A DNA stretch of 64,000 bases from Spinellus fusiger. Lineage: Eukaryota > Mucoromycota > Mucoromycetes > Mucorales > Phycomycetaceae. Positions 1 through 11,686 of the stretch are shown one piece after another. Each line of letters opens with the position of its first letter. Position 1 is the first letter of the stretch. The stretch covers positions 62,001 to 126,000 of the forward strand of contig JALLLS010000063.1 in NCBI GenBank assembly GCA_025094145.1, read 5' to 3'. A model generated the notes under the pieces. That model was not told the origin of the DNA. It saw nothing but the letters and a program-made list of their open reading frames with translations, and did not search any database. The position numbers and the translations under genes are program-made.

Positions 1-1780
1 TCTTGTGAAAGCCTTTGAGTTGTAGTTGAAGAATCTTTCTTCCAACTGCTTCACTTCTTTCTTGGCATAAAATGGCACCATGCCAACCACAAGATGTTTT
101 GCAACACCAAGAAGGATGGTGTGGAGTATTTCCACTGGGCAATCCATGGTCAGATCCCACAACTACAAGGACAAAAGGGCTTTTCCACCAGTCAACTTGT
201 ACCCAGTGTCAGAGTTGCTTCTGAGGCTAGCATTGCTGGGGTTGCTGGCACAATGCTGGTACATCTCCACCAGATCCTCCTTTCTTCTTCTTGCATGAGC
301 AGCACCATCCACTCCCTCCTGCTCCACTGTTGCATTTCCACTATTAACCCAGTAACACTTTCTACATGGCAGCCTAGCCTTAGCACCAAGACTGCATGCC
401 ACAGCTGTATGCATAGGGTTGTCTGCCATGAGAAAGTGCACCACACCAACAACAAGAACAGTTTCACCATACTCCACATTGAACATCTTCACACCTTTCT
501 CCAAGGCTCCAAGGTCCTTCACAAGCTCTGGGAGCATCTTCGTGATTGACAGCTTGTTGCTGGTGCAGACAAAGAACAGATTCTCAACCTTACACTGTTC
601 TTTGAATGGCATTGCTGCAAGAGACATTACACAACTCTCAAACTTGTTCCACTTTTTGGTTGTATTGCCACTTGTATCATCTAAGAACAAGTTCAGAGGC
701 ACAGTTTTTACTAGCATGAACTGTCTGTTGGGGTTGGTGGTACTTGTAGCAATTTTTTTGAGTGGGTAGTGGGTGGTAGAGTTGGTGTGGGTGTTGTTGG
801 AAAGTTGAATGACTTTCACAATGTCTAGAATGACAATGCTTCTGACAGAAGACAAACCAGATGCTTCTTCATAGGCATTGGCCATCAATCTACTGCTTGA
901 CATGAAAAAGGAGGCAAGCTTGTATGGTGAAGTTACACTTTCACCAGGAGAGGCATATACTAGATCTCCCACCCAGAGATCCACAGAAATGTTGTTAATG
1001 GTGACAGTGACCATTGGGTGCTGGAATAGTGGGTGTGTCTTTTATTTCTCCCCTTGCTGAGGCAAAACACTCTGTTCAGGTGTTCTGTCTGGCAAGGCAG
1101 AGAGCATTGTTGTTTTGAGGGGGTTGGTGGTGAGCAGCCTCAAATGCTCAGAGGGTTTGTTCATAGAGAACTGGTGGATGGTGGTGGGGAACTTGGGGAC
1201 ATGGCTTCTCACCCTCTTCTCAAGGTTAAGAACCCTGTTTAAAGCAGGAGCTTTCTCCTAAGGATTGGCAAGACAAGCCTCTCTCACATCTTTGCACAAG
1301 GTGATGATCTCTCCTGCAAATCTTCTTGAGATACATTCCTCATTTTCAGTAAAGAAACATTGTATGATCATCTCCAGCTTTGTCAAGAATGGGAAGATAT
1401 CATCTACAGAGGCAGCCTCCTCAAAGGTATTGTTACTGCTGTCAAAATCATCTTCCCCAGTAACCCAAAGAGTTTCTTCTTCAAGAACTATCTCCTGGTC
1501 ATCATCACCTTCCTCTTCTACACAGAAGACTGTGGTGATGGCAGGGAGAGGTCTGTAAACAATAGAAAGAAATCATGATGAGCTTGGTTCTTATCATTCT
1601 ATGCTTTTGTTTCTACAATAAATACCCAGAAGAAGACTCAGGCATAGAACTATTCATAGTAGAGAATGAGCAACATTACTTTTAGACTTGAGATTATCCT
1701 TACATTTTATGAGTAGAAAGGTGTGATTTCAGATTTCCCTTGGTCTTAAATGTCTTTTGGCAGACAGTGCAGGTGGGAAT
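1..1780 (-). pseudogene. Plavaka-type (CACTA superfamily) transposase, decayed, runs off the left edge
   Basis: On the minus strand, a C2H2 zinc finger (CTVCQKTF, then two His four residues apart) lies at about 1710-1770. A GTAAGG donor at 1703 and a TTTACAG acceptor at 1553-1554 define a 151-bp intron that keeps the frame. Downstream the frame carries hallmarks of Plavaka transposases: a DDTSGNTTKKWNKFES block, a DNPMH segment, a CRKCYW zinc-binding motif and, near the window edge, CPVEILHTILLGVAKH. These elements cut and paste DNA with a DDE-type nuclease; the rest of the catalytic core lies outside the window. In-frame stops are TAG at 1258-1260, TAA at 1042-1044 and TAG near 163, so the gene is dead. 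All three are TAR codons, as expected from Gln codons changed C to T. An in-frame TAA just upstream of the finger means the true start is not visible. Family assignment is firm; exact exon 1 extent is not. Confidence 0.85.
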
Positions 1781-2706
1781 TTATTCTTCTTGAAGTTGAT
1801 GGTGGTGAGGGACATGGTGTTTGAATTCCTTAAGCAAAAGTGTACTGTTTGGAATAATAAGATTATATTTCTCAAAAATGCAAAGGGTGCATTTCTTCTC
1901 ACTATTTATGCTAATCTACATTTTATATATATGGAATAACTATAATAGGTTCTACAAGAATAGGTGGTCAAGCTCCCTATTTTCAATAATGGTAAAAGAG
2001 ATTTCAATATAAAAACAGAAAGAGAGTGAGCTGTTTGACTTGAGGGTTTTGACTTAATAAATTATTGGAAAGTAGAGGCTAAAGTGATACGTCACCAAAA
2101 TCAAAATATTTTCTTATTCTTTTGTCTGTTATTGTTTTGTTGTTTTTCATACTGCCCATAATATTTGATACTTAATTAATTGTCAAGATGAGCATAAATA
2201 AGCAAGGTAATGTATGGTTATTAACAAAGAAAAACAATAGAAGGAGGTGATAGACACTACCAAAGGCTATTTTTGAGATAAAAAGGTAAGCAGTGTCATC
2301 ATCTGGGCTTGAGCTCATTGTAATCTACAAGACATAGTACTGACTCTTCTTTTAATAGATAGCATATGGCTTATTATTCTCAAGACAAGTATTAACTAAA
2401 AGGTAAGCATACTATCTCTCTTGATTGAACTATCACTAATATACTCTTCTGTTATTAGATAAGTTAAGACTCTTCTCAAGTCAGTCCAAGGTGATCTTCT
2501 TCCTTCTATACAGTCTAGGCTGTCAAGGGTATACTCCTGAGCATAGTTATCTATCTCCCAATATTAAAGCACAAGGCTTCTAGGGTATAGATTCTATTGC
2601 TATGAAGGAATATACCTAGAACAGCAGTAGCTATAGTAATAGTATATTATTAGCTATATTATTATTAGCTATATTATTATAATAAACAATTTTATTCATA
2701 ATGTCA
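1781..2706. other. Intergenic, no gene seen
   Basis: AT-rich sequence with short simple repeats (TATTATTAGC-like runs near 2645-2680). No open frame or RNA gene could be supported. The last 25 bases (about 2681-2705) resemble the bases immediately right of the gypsy element (7680-7703), but not as a clean target duplication. Confidence 0.6.
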
Positions 2707-2935
2707 TGATATTACTTTCCTTTTATGGATAGTGGCACCTCTAGTGGAAAAACCAGCTAAAAGAAGAAAGAAATGAAGGGACACATTCCATTACATTTCA
2801 ATAATATCATAGTTGGAAGTATTAGCATATAAAATATAGTATAAAAGAAGTATTGAATTGAATGAATAAAGACCAGAGTTCTACTACACATTTGACTGTC
2901 TGAATTTCCTTTGATACCTAAGATCAAAGATGACA
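2707..2935 (+). repeat. Left LTR of the gypsy element
   Basis: 229 bp, TGATATTACTTTCC at the left end and AAAGATGACA at the right end. Nearly identical to 7451-7679. It contains a TATAAAA-like stretch (about 2840-2850), a plausible core promoter. The LTR has essentially no CpG, which may explain why it stayed intact while the coding region decayed. Confidence 0.95.
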
Positions 2936-2937
2936 AT

Positions 2938-2944
2938 TGGTAGC
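2938..2944 (+). other. Putative primer-binding site
   Basis: TGGTAGC begins two bases after the left LTR. This matches the complement of the 3' end of fungal initiator tRNA-Met (ending GCUACCA), as used by Ty3. Only about seven bases match, so the call is inferred. Confidence 0.5.
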
Positions 2945-2976
2945 TGAAGAAGTTACTTCTATCTGACCCCTATTTT

Positions 2977-4111
2977 ATGATTCCTGCTGAAAAGCAAAGA
3001 CAAAAAAAAACTAAAGCAAAGCCCAAGAAAGACTGGGAAGAAACTGCAGAAAGACTAGCAAGACTGAACATAAGCCAAGAAGAGCAAGAAATGTCAGCAA
3101 CAACTAATAAAGCAAGCACAATAGCCAATGCTATTGCAGAAGCATTGAAGAAAGCTCTAGACAACCCTAGACCTAGGGAGAGCAAGGTTCCTGTCCCCAA
3201 GTGTTACCATGGCAAACAGAACACTCAAATATTGGGTGGATGGCTAAAGACAGTGGAAAAGTATGTCAAGCTAATTGAGTACAAAGAAGAGAAGGCAGTA
3301 CTTTATGCAAGCAGCCTGTTTAAAGAAAGAGCCAGAACCTGGTGGCTGTACACTGAAGAGACAGGACCAGAGGTGACAACCTGGACTGAATTCAAGGACT
3401 TGGTCATAGAGGAATTCCAACCAGTGCATGCACTAAGAATGGCTAGGGACTGTATTGCCAACACCAAACAGAAGGGTACTGTGGAAGACTACCTGGACAC
3501 CTTCAGAGATGCATTGCTGGACATACCAACAATGACCAATGAAGAAGCCTTAGACCAGTTCATTAGAGGTCTACAGCACAAAGTCCATGCCCATGTATTG
3601 GTACACCAACCTATGCTGTTGAAGGAGGCCACAAGCATGGCTTTAGCATATGAAAATGGCCAACAGCTAGGCTACCAAGACCTAAGACCTAGAATTGCAC
3701 CACGTCCAGCAAACACTGGCTACTATGGACCAACCCCAATGGAACTGGATGTGATCCAGGGAAGAGGTTGACCTTATCAGAGGAACCCAACACAAAAGTC
3801 ATTTGCACCAAGACAACAGGACTTTCTGGACGTTATCTGTTTCTGGTGTAAGAAACAAGGCCACATGAAGAGGAACTGCCATCAGAGAATTAATGACATC
3901 TGGCATTTTGAAGAGGAACATGCCAAGAAGCAGGGTTTTCCCAATGCACAACTGTGAACAGAGGTCAGTTGTGCACCATTCAAAAAGCCTCTGAAGAAGA
4001 CAATCAAGTTGAAGGACAAGAAGAATCTCAGGAGTACATAGATAAGAATGAAGATTGTCCAAACAATAAATTACTGTTTGAAAATTATTTTGAGAACAAA
4101 TGTGAAGAGTA
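2977..4111 (+). pseudogene. gypsy gag (capsid and nucleocapsid), interrupted
   Basis: Starts at ATG 2977 with a lysine-rich N-terminus, then a retrotransposon gag capsid region (ARTWWLYTEETG, VEDYLDTFRDALLDIP). After a TGA at 3769-3771 the same frame carries a single CCHC zinc knuckle (CFWCKKQGHMKRNC, spacing C-x2-C-x4-H-x4-C) that would bind RNA. A second TGA lies at 3955-3957. An acidic tail follows in the pol frame and ends at TAG 4109-4111, just before the protease. Whether gag and pol were originally one frame or joined by a shift cannot be settled because of the decay. Confidence 0.85.
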
Positions 4112-4121
4112 GAAAACCCTT

Positions 4122-7100
4122 ATGGTACAAGAACAGGCATACATGGAGAAGATATGCACTACCAGACACACTGAACTACCACTGTACCCTGCACTCATCA
4201 ATAATCATCAAATCCTTGTGCTGATTGACAGTGGTGCTAGTGCAAACTATATCTCTCCAGAAGAAGCAAAGTATGCAGCCAAGGTCACATCAATAGTGCC
4301 AATGTTGGTAAAAACAGCAGGTGGACACATCATCACCATAAACAAAAAAGTATTACTGGATATCTCTTTTAGTGGGTATCAGGACACCATTGAGGCATTT
4401 GTACTCCCAACCAAGTTTGCACTGATACTAGGACACACATGGTTAAGAAAAGTACAACCTATTCCAAATTGGCAAGATGATTGCTGGACTCTTTGTAAAG
4501 ACACACAAGAGTTTGTCCTACACCCACACAAATCCACAGCTGTCTCACAACTAGACTATGTGATCTTGGCCAAACAAGTGCAGAAGATCATTAAGAAAGA
4601 AGATGCACAATATTACTTGGTCCACTTGAGTGAAAACAAAGAGGAAAAAGAAAATAACCAGTGGGCAGGTTTGGTGAAAGAATTTGAAGACGTATTCCAG
4701 GAAGGACTCCCAGGAATCCCACCTGAAAGAGACATCCACCATGTCATCAAAACTCAGGGGGCAGATCCTGTCAGCTGTTCACCTTTCAAAATGAGTCCTC
4801 TGGAGTTAGAAGAACTAAGAAAGCAGCTTGACAAACTGCTTGAACTGGGGCTAATCAGACCAAGTACCTTGCCCTGGGGAGCCCCAATCCTGTTTGTGAA
4901 AAAGAAAGATGGAACAATGCATATGTGCATCAACTACTGAGAATTGAACAAAGTAACAATCCATAACAACCACCCCCTGCCCAGAATTGATGAGTGCCTG
5001 GAATGGTTGAAAGGAGCAAAACATTTCACCAGTTTGGATCTAAAAAGCAGTTATCATCAAGTGCACATCAAAGCAGAAGACATACCCAAAACTGCATTTA
5101 ACACAAGATATGGACAATACAAATTCCTTGTTCTTCCATTTGGTCTGACCAATGCACCACCTACTTTTCAAAGGTTAATGAACAAAGTCTTGTGTGACTG
5201 CCTGGATAAGTTTACCCTAGTATATCTGGATGATATTCTCATCTTTAGCAAAACACAAGAAGAACACAAAGTACATGTATGACACATGCTGGAAAGATTA
5301 AGAAAAGCACAACTCATTGCCAATTTAAAGAAGTGTGAATTCAACAAGAAGAAATTTACATTCTTGTGTTTCCAGATTGTGCAAGACGGAATCTTACCAT
5401 CCCCAGACAAAATCAAAGTGATAAAGGAGTGGCAGCCACCAACTAATGTACATGAAGTGCACCAATTCATAGGTCTAGTGCAATACTACTGCCACTTCAT
5501 CCCAGGATTTGCAGGTATTGCAGCCCCAATAACAGACCTAACAAGAGGAGTTGGATACAAGAGGAGACTGGTGGTATGGACAGATGAATGTCAGAAGAGC
5601 TTTGAAATACTCAAAGATAAGCTGAGCACAGCTCCCATCCTACAAGTGCCTGACATGGACAAACCTTTCCACATCAAAACAGATGCTTCAGACTTTGGTG
5701 TGGGAGCAGTCTTATTACAAGAAGAAAGCTCAGGCTGCTGGAAACCACTAGCTTTTGAATCCAAAAAGCTGTCAAAAGCAGAACAAGCTTACCCAGCACA
5801 AGAACCTGAACTCCTTGGGATCATGCATGCACTTTGAACCTGGCGCTGCATGATAGAAGGCCAACCATACAAAATCTATACAGACCACTTACCCTTGCAG
5901 TACTTCCAAAGCCAAACAAAACCAACACCATGGCTTATAAGATGGATATCAGAGCTGGAACTTTATGACCCAAAAATCCTCTATAAGCCAGGGAAGGAAA
6001 ACAATGTGCCCAATGTATTGTCCCATTTGGAAAAAACTGAAGAAACAAAGGAAAATGAATCTATCAAACTGGACTACATGTATGCATTACCAATGGCAGA
6101 TCCATCAGACTGGCCACAGTGGTACAAAAATCCAGAGGCAGACTGGCCAGAGGAATATAAAGAACAGTAACCAAAGAAAAGGACATGTTTACCATCATGG
6201 AAGATACTGTCTACCAAAAAATAACAATAGGAGACAAAGAGTGGGAGATCCAGTATGCACCCTATGCAACAAGAGCTGACTTAGTTAACAACTTTCACAA
6301 TGCTTTTGGACACTCAGGTAAACTCACAATACACAACCTACTGTGCAAACAATGGTGGTGGCCAAACATGAGAAAACAGATTGCAGAATGGCTAAGCAAA
6401 TGCCTGCAATGCCAGCTATCTGCTAGGGCTAAGAAGAACATACACCACACACCAATGACTCAGTGGGACATCTTGTCACCATTCTCAAGATGGCATTTGG
6501 ACTTTATTGGAGAACCACCTTCAATGGCTAATGGCAACAAATGGATCCTAGTTGCAGTTGACTATACAACCAATTGGCCCATTGCTAGAGCAGTACCCAT
6601 AGCCATGGGAGAAGCCATTGCAACATTTCTGTATGAAGAAATAGTAATGCGTTTTGGATGCCCTGTAGAAATTCTCACAGACAGAGGCCCAAACTTCATG
6701 TCCAAGATCCTGGCCTATTACACTAAAAAACTACAGCTGCAACACAAGCTTACATCAGCTTTCCATCCTCATACAAATGGCAAATGTGAAAAGCTCAATG
6801 GAATCCTCAAACACATGTTACAAAAATATGTCAATGGAGCCATTCACCACTGGGACAAACACCTCAACACAGCGCTGTGGGTCTGTAGGATCCAAAAACA
6901 TTGAACAACAGGCCACAGTCCCTTTTACCTAACCTATGGTCAGGAACCAAGGTTACCTGGAGATGTAATGAGACCTTTCTTAGACCATCAGCTAGAGAAT
7001 GGCTCCATAGATACAAACACCCAGGTGACTTTGAGGAAATTGCAAAATGCATGTATGGAGGCAAAACAAAGGACAATGGAGAACAGTGACCAAGATAGGG

Positions 7101-7453
7101 AACAATGGGATGCCATCATGAAGCCTCACATTTTCAACATTGGAGACAATGTGCTGATGCAACACAAAAACCAACTAGGCCTTGAATTCTACTGGAGAGG
7201 TCCATACCAAGTGATAGGAAGAAACAAACAGACTCATGTGTACAAGTTGACCACTTTGAAAGGCAAAGCCTATACCTCTTGGGTCCACGCAGACAGACTG
7301 AGAGCAGCAAAAACATCAGGACCTACAAGTACTTGGTATGACCCACTGCTGGCCAGACACTATGCCCGTATAGACCTACACCAACAAACTCACTCCAAAG
7401 CAAAGCCTATGATCAAGGACAATCAACAGTTTGGAGGGGGGGTATTGTTGTGA
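4122..7453 (+). pseudogene. gypsy pol polyprotein, broken by TGA codons and one frameshift
   Basis: Domains in order: aspartic protease (VLIDSGASANYIS), reverse transcriptase with the YLDDILIF catalytic box near 5220-5245, RNase H (FHIKTDASDFGVGAVLLQ), an integrase zinc-binding HHCC region (HNAFGHSGK, CLQCQ) and an integrase core with visible acidic residues (WHLDFIGE, EILTDRGPNF, NGKCEKLNG), then GPYQVIG. Internal TGA codons sit at 4938-4940, 5280-5282, 5835-5837 and 6902-6904, each where family members usually have arginine, so CGA to TGA change is the likely cause. Near 6165-6172 the frame shifts by one base, an indel independent of those changes. No functional polyprotein can be made. Confidence 0.92.
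7433..7442 (+). other. Polypurine tract
   Basis: A run of G with one A (GGAGGGGGGG) eight bases before the right LTR. It is the usual priming site for plus-strand DNA synthesis in LTR retrotransposons. Confidence 0.75.
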
Positions 7454-7679
7454 TATTACTTTCCTTTTATGGATAGTGGCACCTCTAGTGGAAAAGCCAG
7501 CTAAAAGAAGAAAGAAATGAAGGGACACATTCCATTACATTTCAATAATATCATAGTTGGAAGTATTAGCATATAAAATATAGTATAAAAGAAGTATTGA
7601 ATTGAATAAATAAAGACCAGAGTTCTACTACACATTTGACTGTCTGGATTTCCTTTGATACCTAAGATCAAAGATGACA
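7451..7679 (+). repeat. Right LTR of the gypsy element
   Basis: 229 bp, same ends as the left LTR, with three base differences by eye. A TAAA-rich stretch and ATAAATAAAG near 7605 may serve as the polyadenylation region. Confidence 0.95.
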
Positions 7680-7703
7680 ATAAACAATATTTTTATTGAT
7701 AAT

Positions 7704-7718
7704 ACAATTTGATATTGA
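7704..7718. repeat. Target-site duplication, LINE family 1 copy A (3' side)
   Basis: ACAATTTGATATTGA, repeated exactly at 12973-12987. The 15-bp direct repeat brackets the LINE and defines its ends. Confidence 0.92.
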
Positions 7719-7915
7719 TTTTTTTTGTAGGTGAAGGCCAAAACCTCATATTTTATTTGCTTGCATTTCACAGTGAGTAGTACACACAAAAAACCCCATT
7801 TTAGCAAGCTAAAAGGGAAGATAGTATATAGATAGTTGAACTAAAGGAAAAATAAAATAAAGGGATAATTCAATATAAGGGATAAGCTATACAAAGAAGA
7901 AAAAAAAGAAACATT

Positions 7916-10900
7916 CTAAATGTCTGCTTCAGCTATAAACACAAGAATCAACTTCTCGGCCATAGACTCAGCACAAACCACAGTAAAAGAAATATTGTCA
8001 AACACTAGTTGCCAGTGACACCTCCAGAGCACCAAGAGAATACCTGATACCACTTGATAGCGCTCCAGAGAAAAGGAAACAGAGGTAGGAAATTTGAGAC
8101 TGTAAATGGCCTTGAAAATATCCAATAGAGTAGGACTCCTGCCAAAGAAATGCTCCCAGACTGAATTCCAAGTAGCTAACTTGACAGGGCAAGCAAAAAG
8201 AAAGTGAGCACTTGCATCTTCAGACACTTTACAGATTGGACAAAGAGCAGTGGGAAAAGAGTCAGGGATAAGCTGATGTAGCAGCAAGTGACAAGAAAGT
8301 TTTGAGTGCAGAGCTCTATACCAGACATTTTGAGCAGAGTGGTGGATATTCATCCACCAGAAAAATCTCCAATTGCAATTAGTGAGAGGTGGTCTAAAGA
8401 CAGGTAAGACAGACACTGAGGTAGCAATCTGTCTATAGAGACGAGGGCCAAGCTTGCTCAAGGGGCAATCCTCAGTATCTACACTGGAAATGAAAGGGCT
8501 CAAGTCCAAACAACCCACTCCTTGAGGTTCTGAAGAAGGACGCAGACCAGGAAGACAGTTGAGGACAAAGAATCCATGTAGTAGAAGACAACCACGTAGG
8601 TGGGCATGACAGAAACAAGATACAAGATGAGAAGAAACTGTTACCTCAGAGGGTATACAATGCCAAATGCATTGAAGCACTTCATCAAAGACAAAGGCAT
8701 CCACTGCACTCAGGCAACTGGAACCCTTTGAAGGCTTAAATTGATTGTCAGGTGAAAACCAAACAGCAGACAAAGGAAGAGAGAGACAAGTAACAGATGA
8801 CACTCTCTGATTTACTGGATGCCGTGGCAACTGGTCAAAGGCATTTAGTAATGAACCCAAAGGGTGTAAACCAGATGCAAGTACATAGGGGCATAGAGTT
8901 GGAAAAAAGAAAGGCAGTAATGGATCAGGCACATTACACATACTTTGAAGAACAAAAGCAGTGTAAGGAGAAACAAAAGAATCAGGCTTTCCACCAAAGA
9001 GAGGTCAAATCCACTGCACTTGCAGAGCCCATTGGTGTAGTTGAGGATCCAGGATACCCAGTCCACCTGCTTGCTTGGGTGCAGTTAACTTATCAAATTT
9101 GATGGGTGGAAGCATGTTATGCATAAGGAACTGTTGACCACAAGAGCATAACTGTTTCAATACTTTAGCAGGCAGAGGAGTAACTTGAAGGACATGCCAC
9201 AAGGTAGAGAAGATAAGCATATTAAGCACAGTGGCTCTTCCTAATACAGACAAAGATTGTTGAGAGTGAATATGACAAGCTGCCTTAATTTTTTCCAGAA
9301 GCTGGTGGCAGAAAAACCAACATTGGTCTGTAGAAGTGGCAAGAGGAAAACCCAGGTATATCACAGGAGTACTAGATCTACAGTCATGCCAGTCAACAAT
9401 CTGATGGCAACTTAGTGGATCAGTCCACCCAGGGAGCAAGGCCCCAGAAAGAGAAAAAGCAGTTGTCTTGGAGAAATTAATTTTTGTATTGGATGCTCTG
9501 CTATAGGTATCCAGCCACTTGTACAGGCAGTCTAGATCAGATGGCTGTTGAAGAAAGACTAAGGCATCATCAGCATATGCAAGTACTTTCACTGGTGCAG
9601 GAGGAGGAAGAGGCACAGAAGTAGCAGAGCTAGTGAAGACATATCCTTTAAGATCAGTGTCTTGTAACAGAGAGCAGAGAAGTGGTTTAAAAGCCAGGTT
9701 AAATAGAACTGGTGACAGTGGATCCCCTTGACAAAGACCACATCCTTGGTTTACAGGTGAAGAGATGAAACCATTGACATTGACCCTGATGGCTGTACCA
9801 AAAAACAAACCAATCAGACAAGTGACAAGAGTCTCTGGGAAACCAAAACAACAAATAACAGTGGAAAGATAGGTAGGATGAACTCTATCATATGCCTTTT
9901 CTTGGTCCAATAACAAGCCAATAGCAGTTGAACAAGATCAAACAGCATTGTCCATCACCAACCAAGTCAACAAACCATTATCTGCAATGAAACAACCATG
10001 TAAAAACCCAGTCTGGAATTGGTTCACTAGTGTCTGAGCAGCAGGAACAATATGACTATTGACAAGTCTAGTGAAGACTTTTGCATCTGTGTTGATAAGC
10101 AAAATGGGCCTCCAGTTGGCCAACAAAAAAAGATTACCTCTCTTTGGAAGAAGAGTCATACATGTGTCCTGCCAACTGAGAGGGAAAGTACCTAGAGTAA
10201 AAGCATCATTGTAGATTTTCACAACCATAGTGGCATATTCAGGGTAAGCAAAAACAAGCCTCAAAATCTCATAGGGTATGCCATCCATGCCTGGACTACT
10301 ATGTTGTGGGGAGCAGGAGACACCTTCCAGAATCTCTTCCAGAGTGATGTCAGCTACCAACTGTTTAGCAGTATTAGCAGATAGAATACAGGAACTAGGA
10401 ATAGAAGATAAGAGCTGCTCAGTGGCAGAAGCATCTACAGTCTCAGCAGAGTATAGTTTTGAATAGAAATATTGAGCTGCAGCTGTCATTTCCTGAGGTT
10501 TGGAGTAAAGAGCACCAGATAATGGGTGTCTCAGGGCAAGGATGGCAGTCTGGGCCTGTCTAGTAGTCATTGTTTTTTTCAAGAAGCCAGCAGAGCATTC
10601 ACCTTTTTCCCTCCAAATACAACCAGCTCAAAGGGTAGCCACATAGGCAATCTCATTCTGCAAAGCAGCAATCTGGGTTTCCACAGAGGGAAGAAGCAGA
10701 GACAAAGAAGCAGTAGAGCAATATTCTCTCAAAATTTGGTTGCATCAACTTTGTAATTTATGTAGCTGTCATTGATGCCATGCTGCCTGTTTCTTTCCAA
10801 ATTTCCTAGCTACATTCTGAAATTCTAACTTGGCTCTTTCCCACTGATCTTGTACAGAAAGATGTGACATGGTAGGAAGAAGGTGAGAAAGTGAGTCCAT

Positions 10901-11686
10901 GAGTAGGTCACAAAAGTCTTTTTCTGAGCTAAAAGTAGATTGGCATGCCACAAGCCTTTACCACAAGGTATAGCAGTAAGTGATAAAGTAACTGACAAAA
11001 GAGCATGATCAGTCCACTCTGAGTTAATAAAGTCTATGGTAGCAGAGTGAGTTGTAGGAGCTAAGGCAGTTAATGTAAAGATAGCATCAATACTGGATGC
11101 AACATTTCCTCTACAAAAAGTGGGTGGTGGGTGGAGAGAAGAATAATGGTGACAATCAACAAAGTACCTATTCACAAAAGATGTCCACTATAGTAGTGAT
11201 TGTGAGTGAGTAGTAGGTAAAGAGCAGTTAAAATCCCCAGCAATAAAGATGCATGGGGGAGAAGTAGTATAGTCCATAAAGGACAGAAGCAAGAGAAGAT
11301 TGTTGTAGAAATGCCTTTGTTCAGAAAGGCATGTGGGTGCATAGAGTACCAACAGCTCAAATGGTTCAAAGGCATTGTTGCAATGAGTAATTGTAGTAGA
11401 GAGAACTCTACAATCAATAGTCAAGTAATTAGGAGAAAGAAGAAGATCAGGAGAGAGAAATCAATCCACAAGGAGAAGACCAGAGGCTATGAGAAGCTTG
11501 GAATTCCATGTGGAAGGTGTGTTGAAAGTCAGGAAAAGCATGTGTTTCTTGCAAAGCAAGTAGTTGAAAAGATTGTGTCCATAAAAATCAAATAAATTGT
11601 TGTTGTTTTTGTGTGTTATTTACCTTGGCCAGGCCTCTGCAATTGAGAGAGCCTAATTGAATATTGTATGGTTGTACTCTATTCAT
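7916..11686 (-). pseudogene. LINE family 1 ORF2 (endonuclease, reverse transcriptase, zf-RVT), copy A
   Basis: Begins at the ATGAATAG overlap with ORF1 (about 11686). It encodes an APE-like endonuclease (QETH region degraded, AGDFN, TDHALLSV), a reverse transcriptase with YADDALVFLQ near 9555-9585, and a C-terminal zf-RVT region (CPICKVSEDASAHFLFACP). Target-primed reverse transcription would nick DNA with the first domain and copy RNA with the second. In-frame TGA codons interrupt it, including one near 9930 where copy B has CGA, and three at positions also TGA in copy B (near 11595, 10768 and 9004). The long intact stretches show the decay is recent. Confidence 0.9.

Larger units (their letters stand above)
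2707..7679 (+). mobile_element. Ty3/gypsy LTR retrotransposon, full length but decayed
   Basis: Two 229-bp LTRs starting TG and ending CA (2707-2935 and 7451-7679) bound a gag-pol region in the order gag, protease, reverse transcriptase, RNase H, integrase, the Ty3/gypsy order. The LTRs differ at only three positions by eye (about 98.7% identical), all transitions, so insertion looks fairly recent. A putative primer-binding site follows the left LTR, and a G-rich polypurine tract precedes the right LTR. No clean 4-6 bp target duplication is seen: the left flank ends TGTCA and the right begins ATAAA. Coding is interrupted mainly by TGA codons. C-terminal to integrase there is a GPY-like segment (GPYQVIG) and no evident chromodomain. 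Confidence 0.95.

Noticed and set aside
3955..4122. Programmed frameshift between gag and pol
   Set aside because: The frame does change here, but nearby stops from decay make it impossible to tell a programmed site from an indel.
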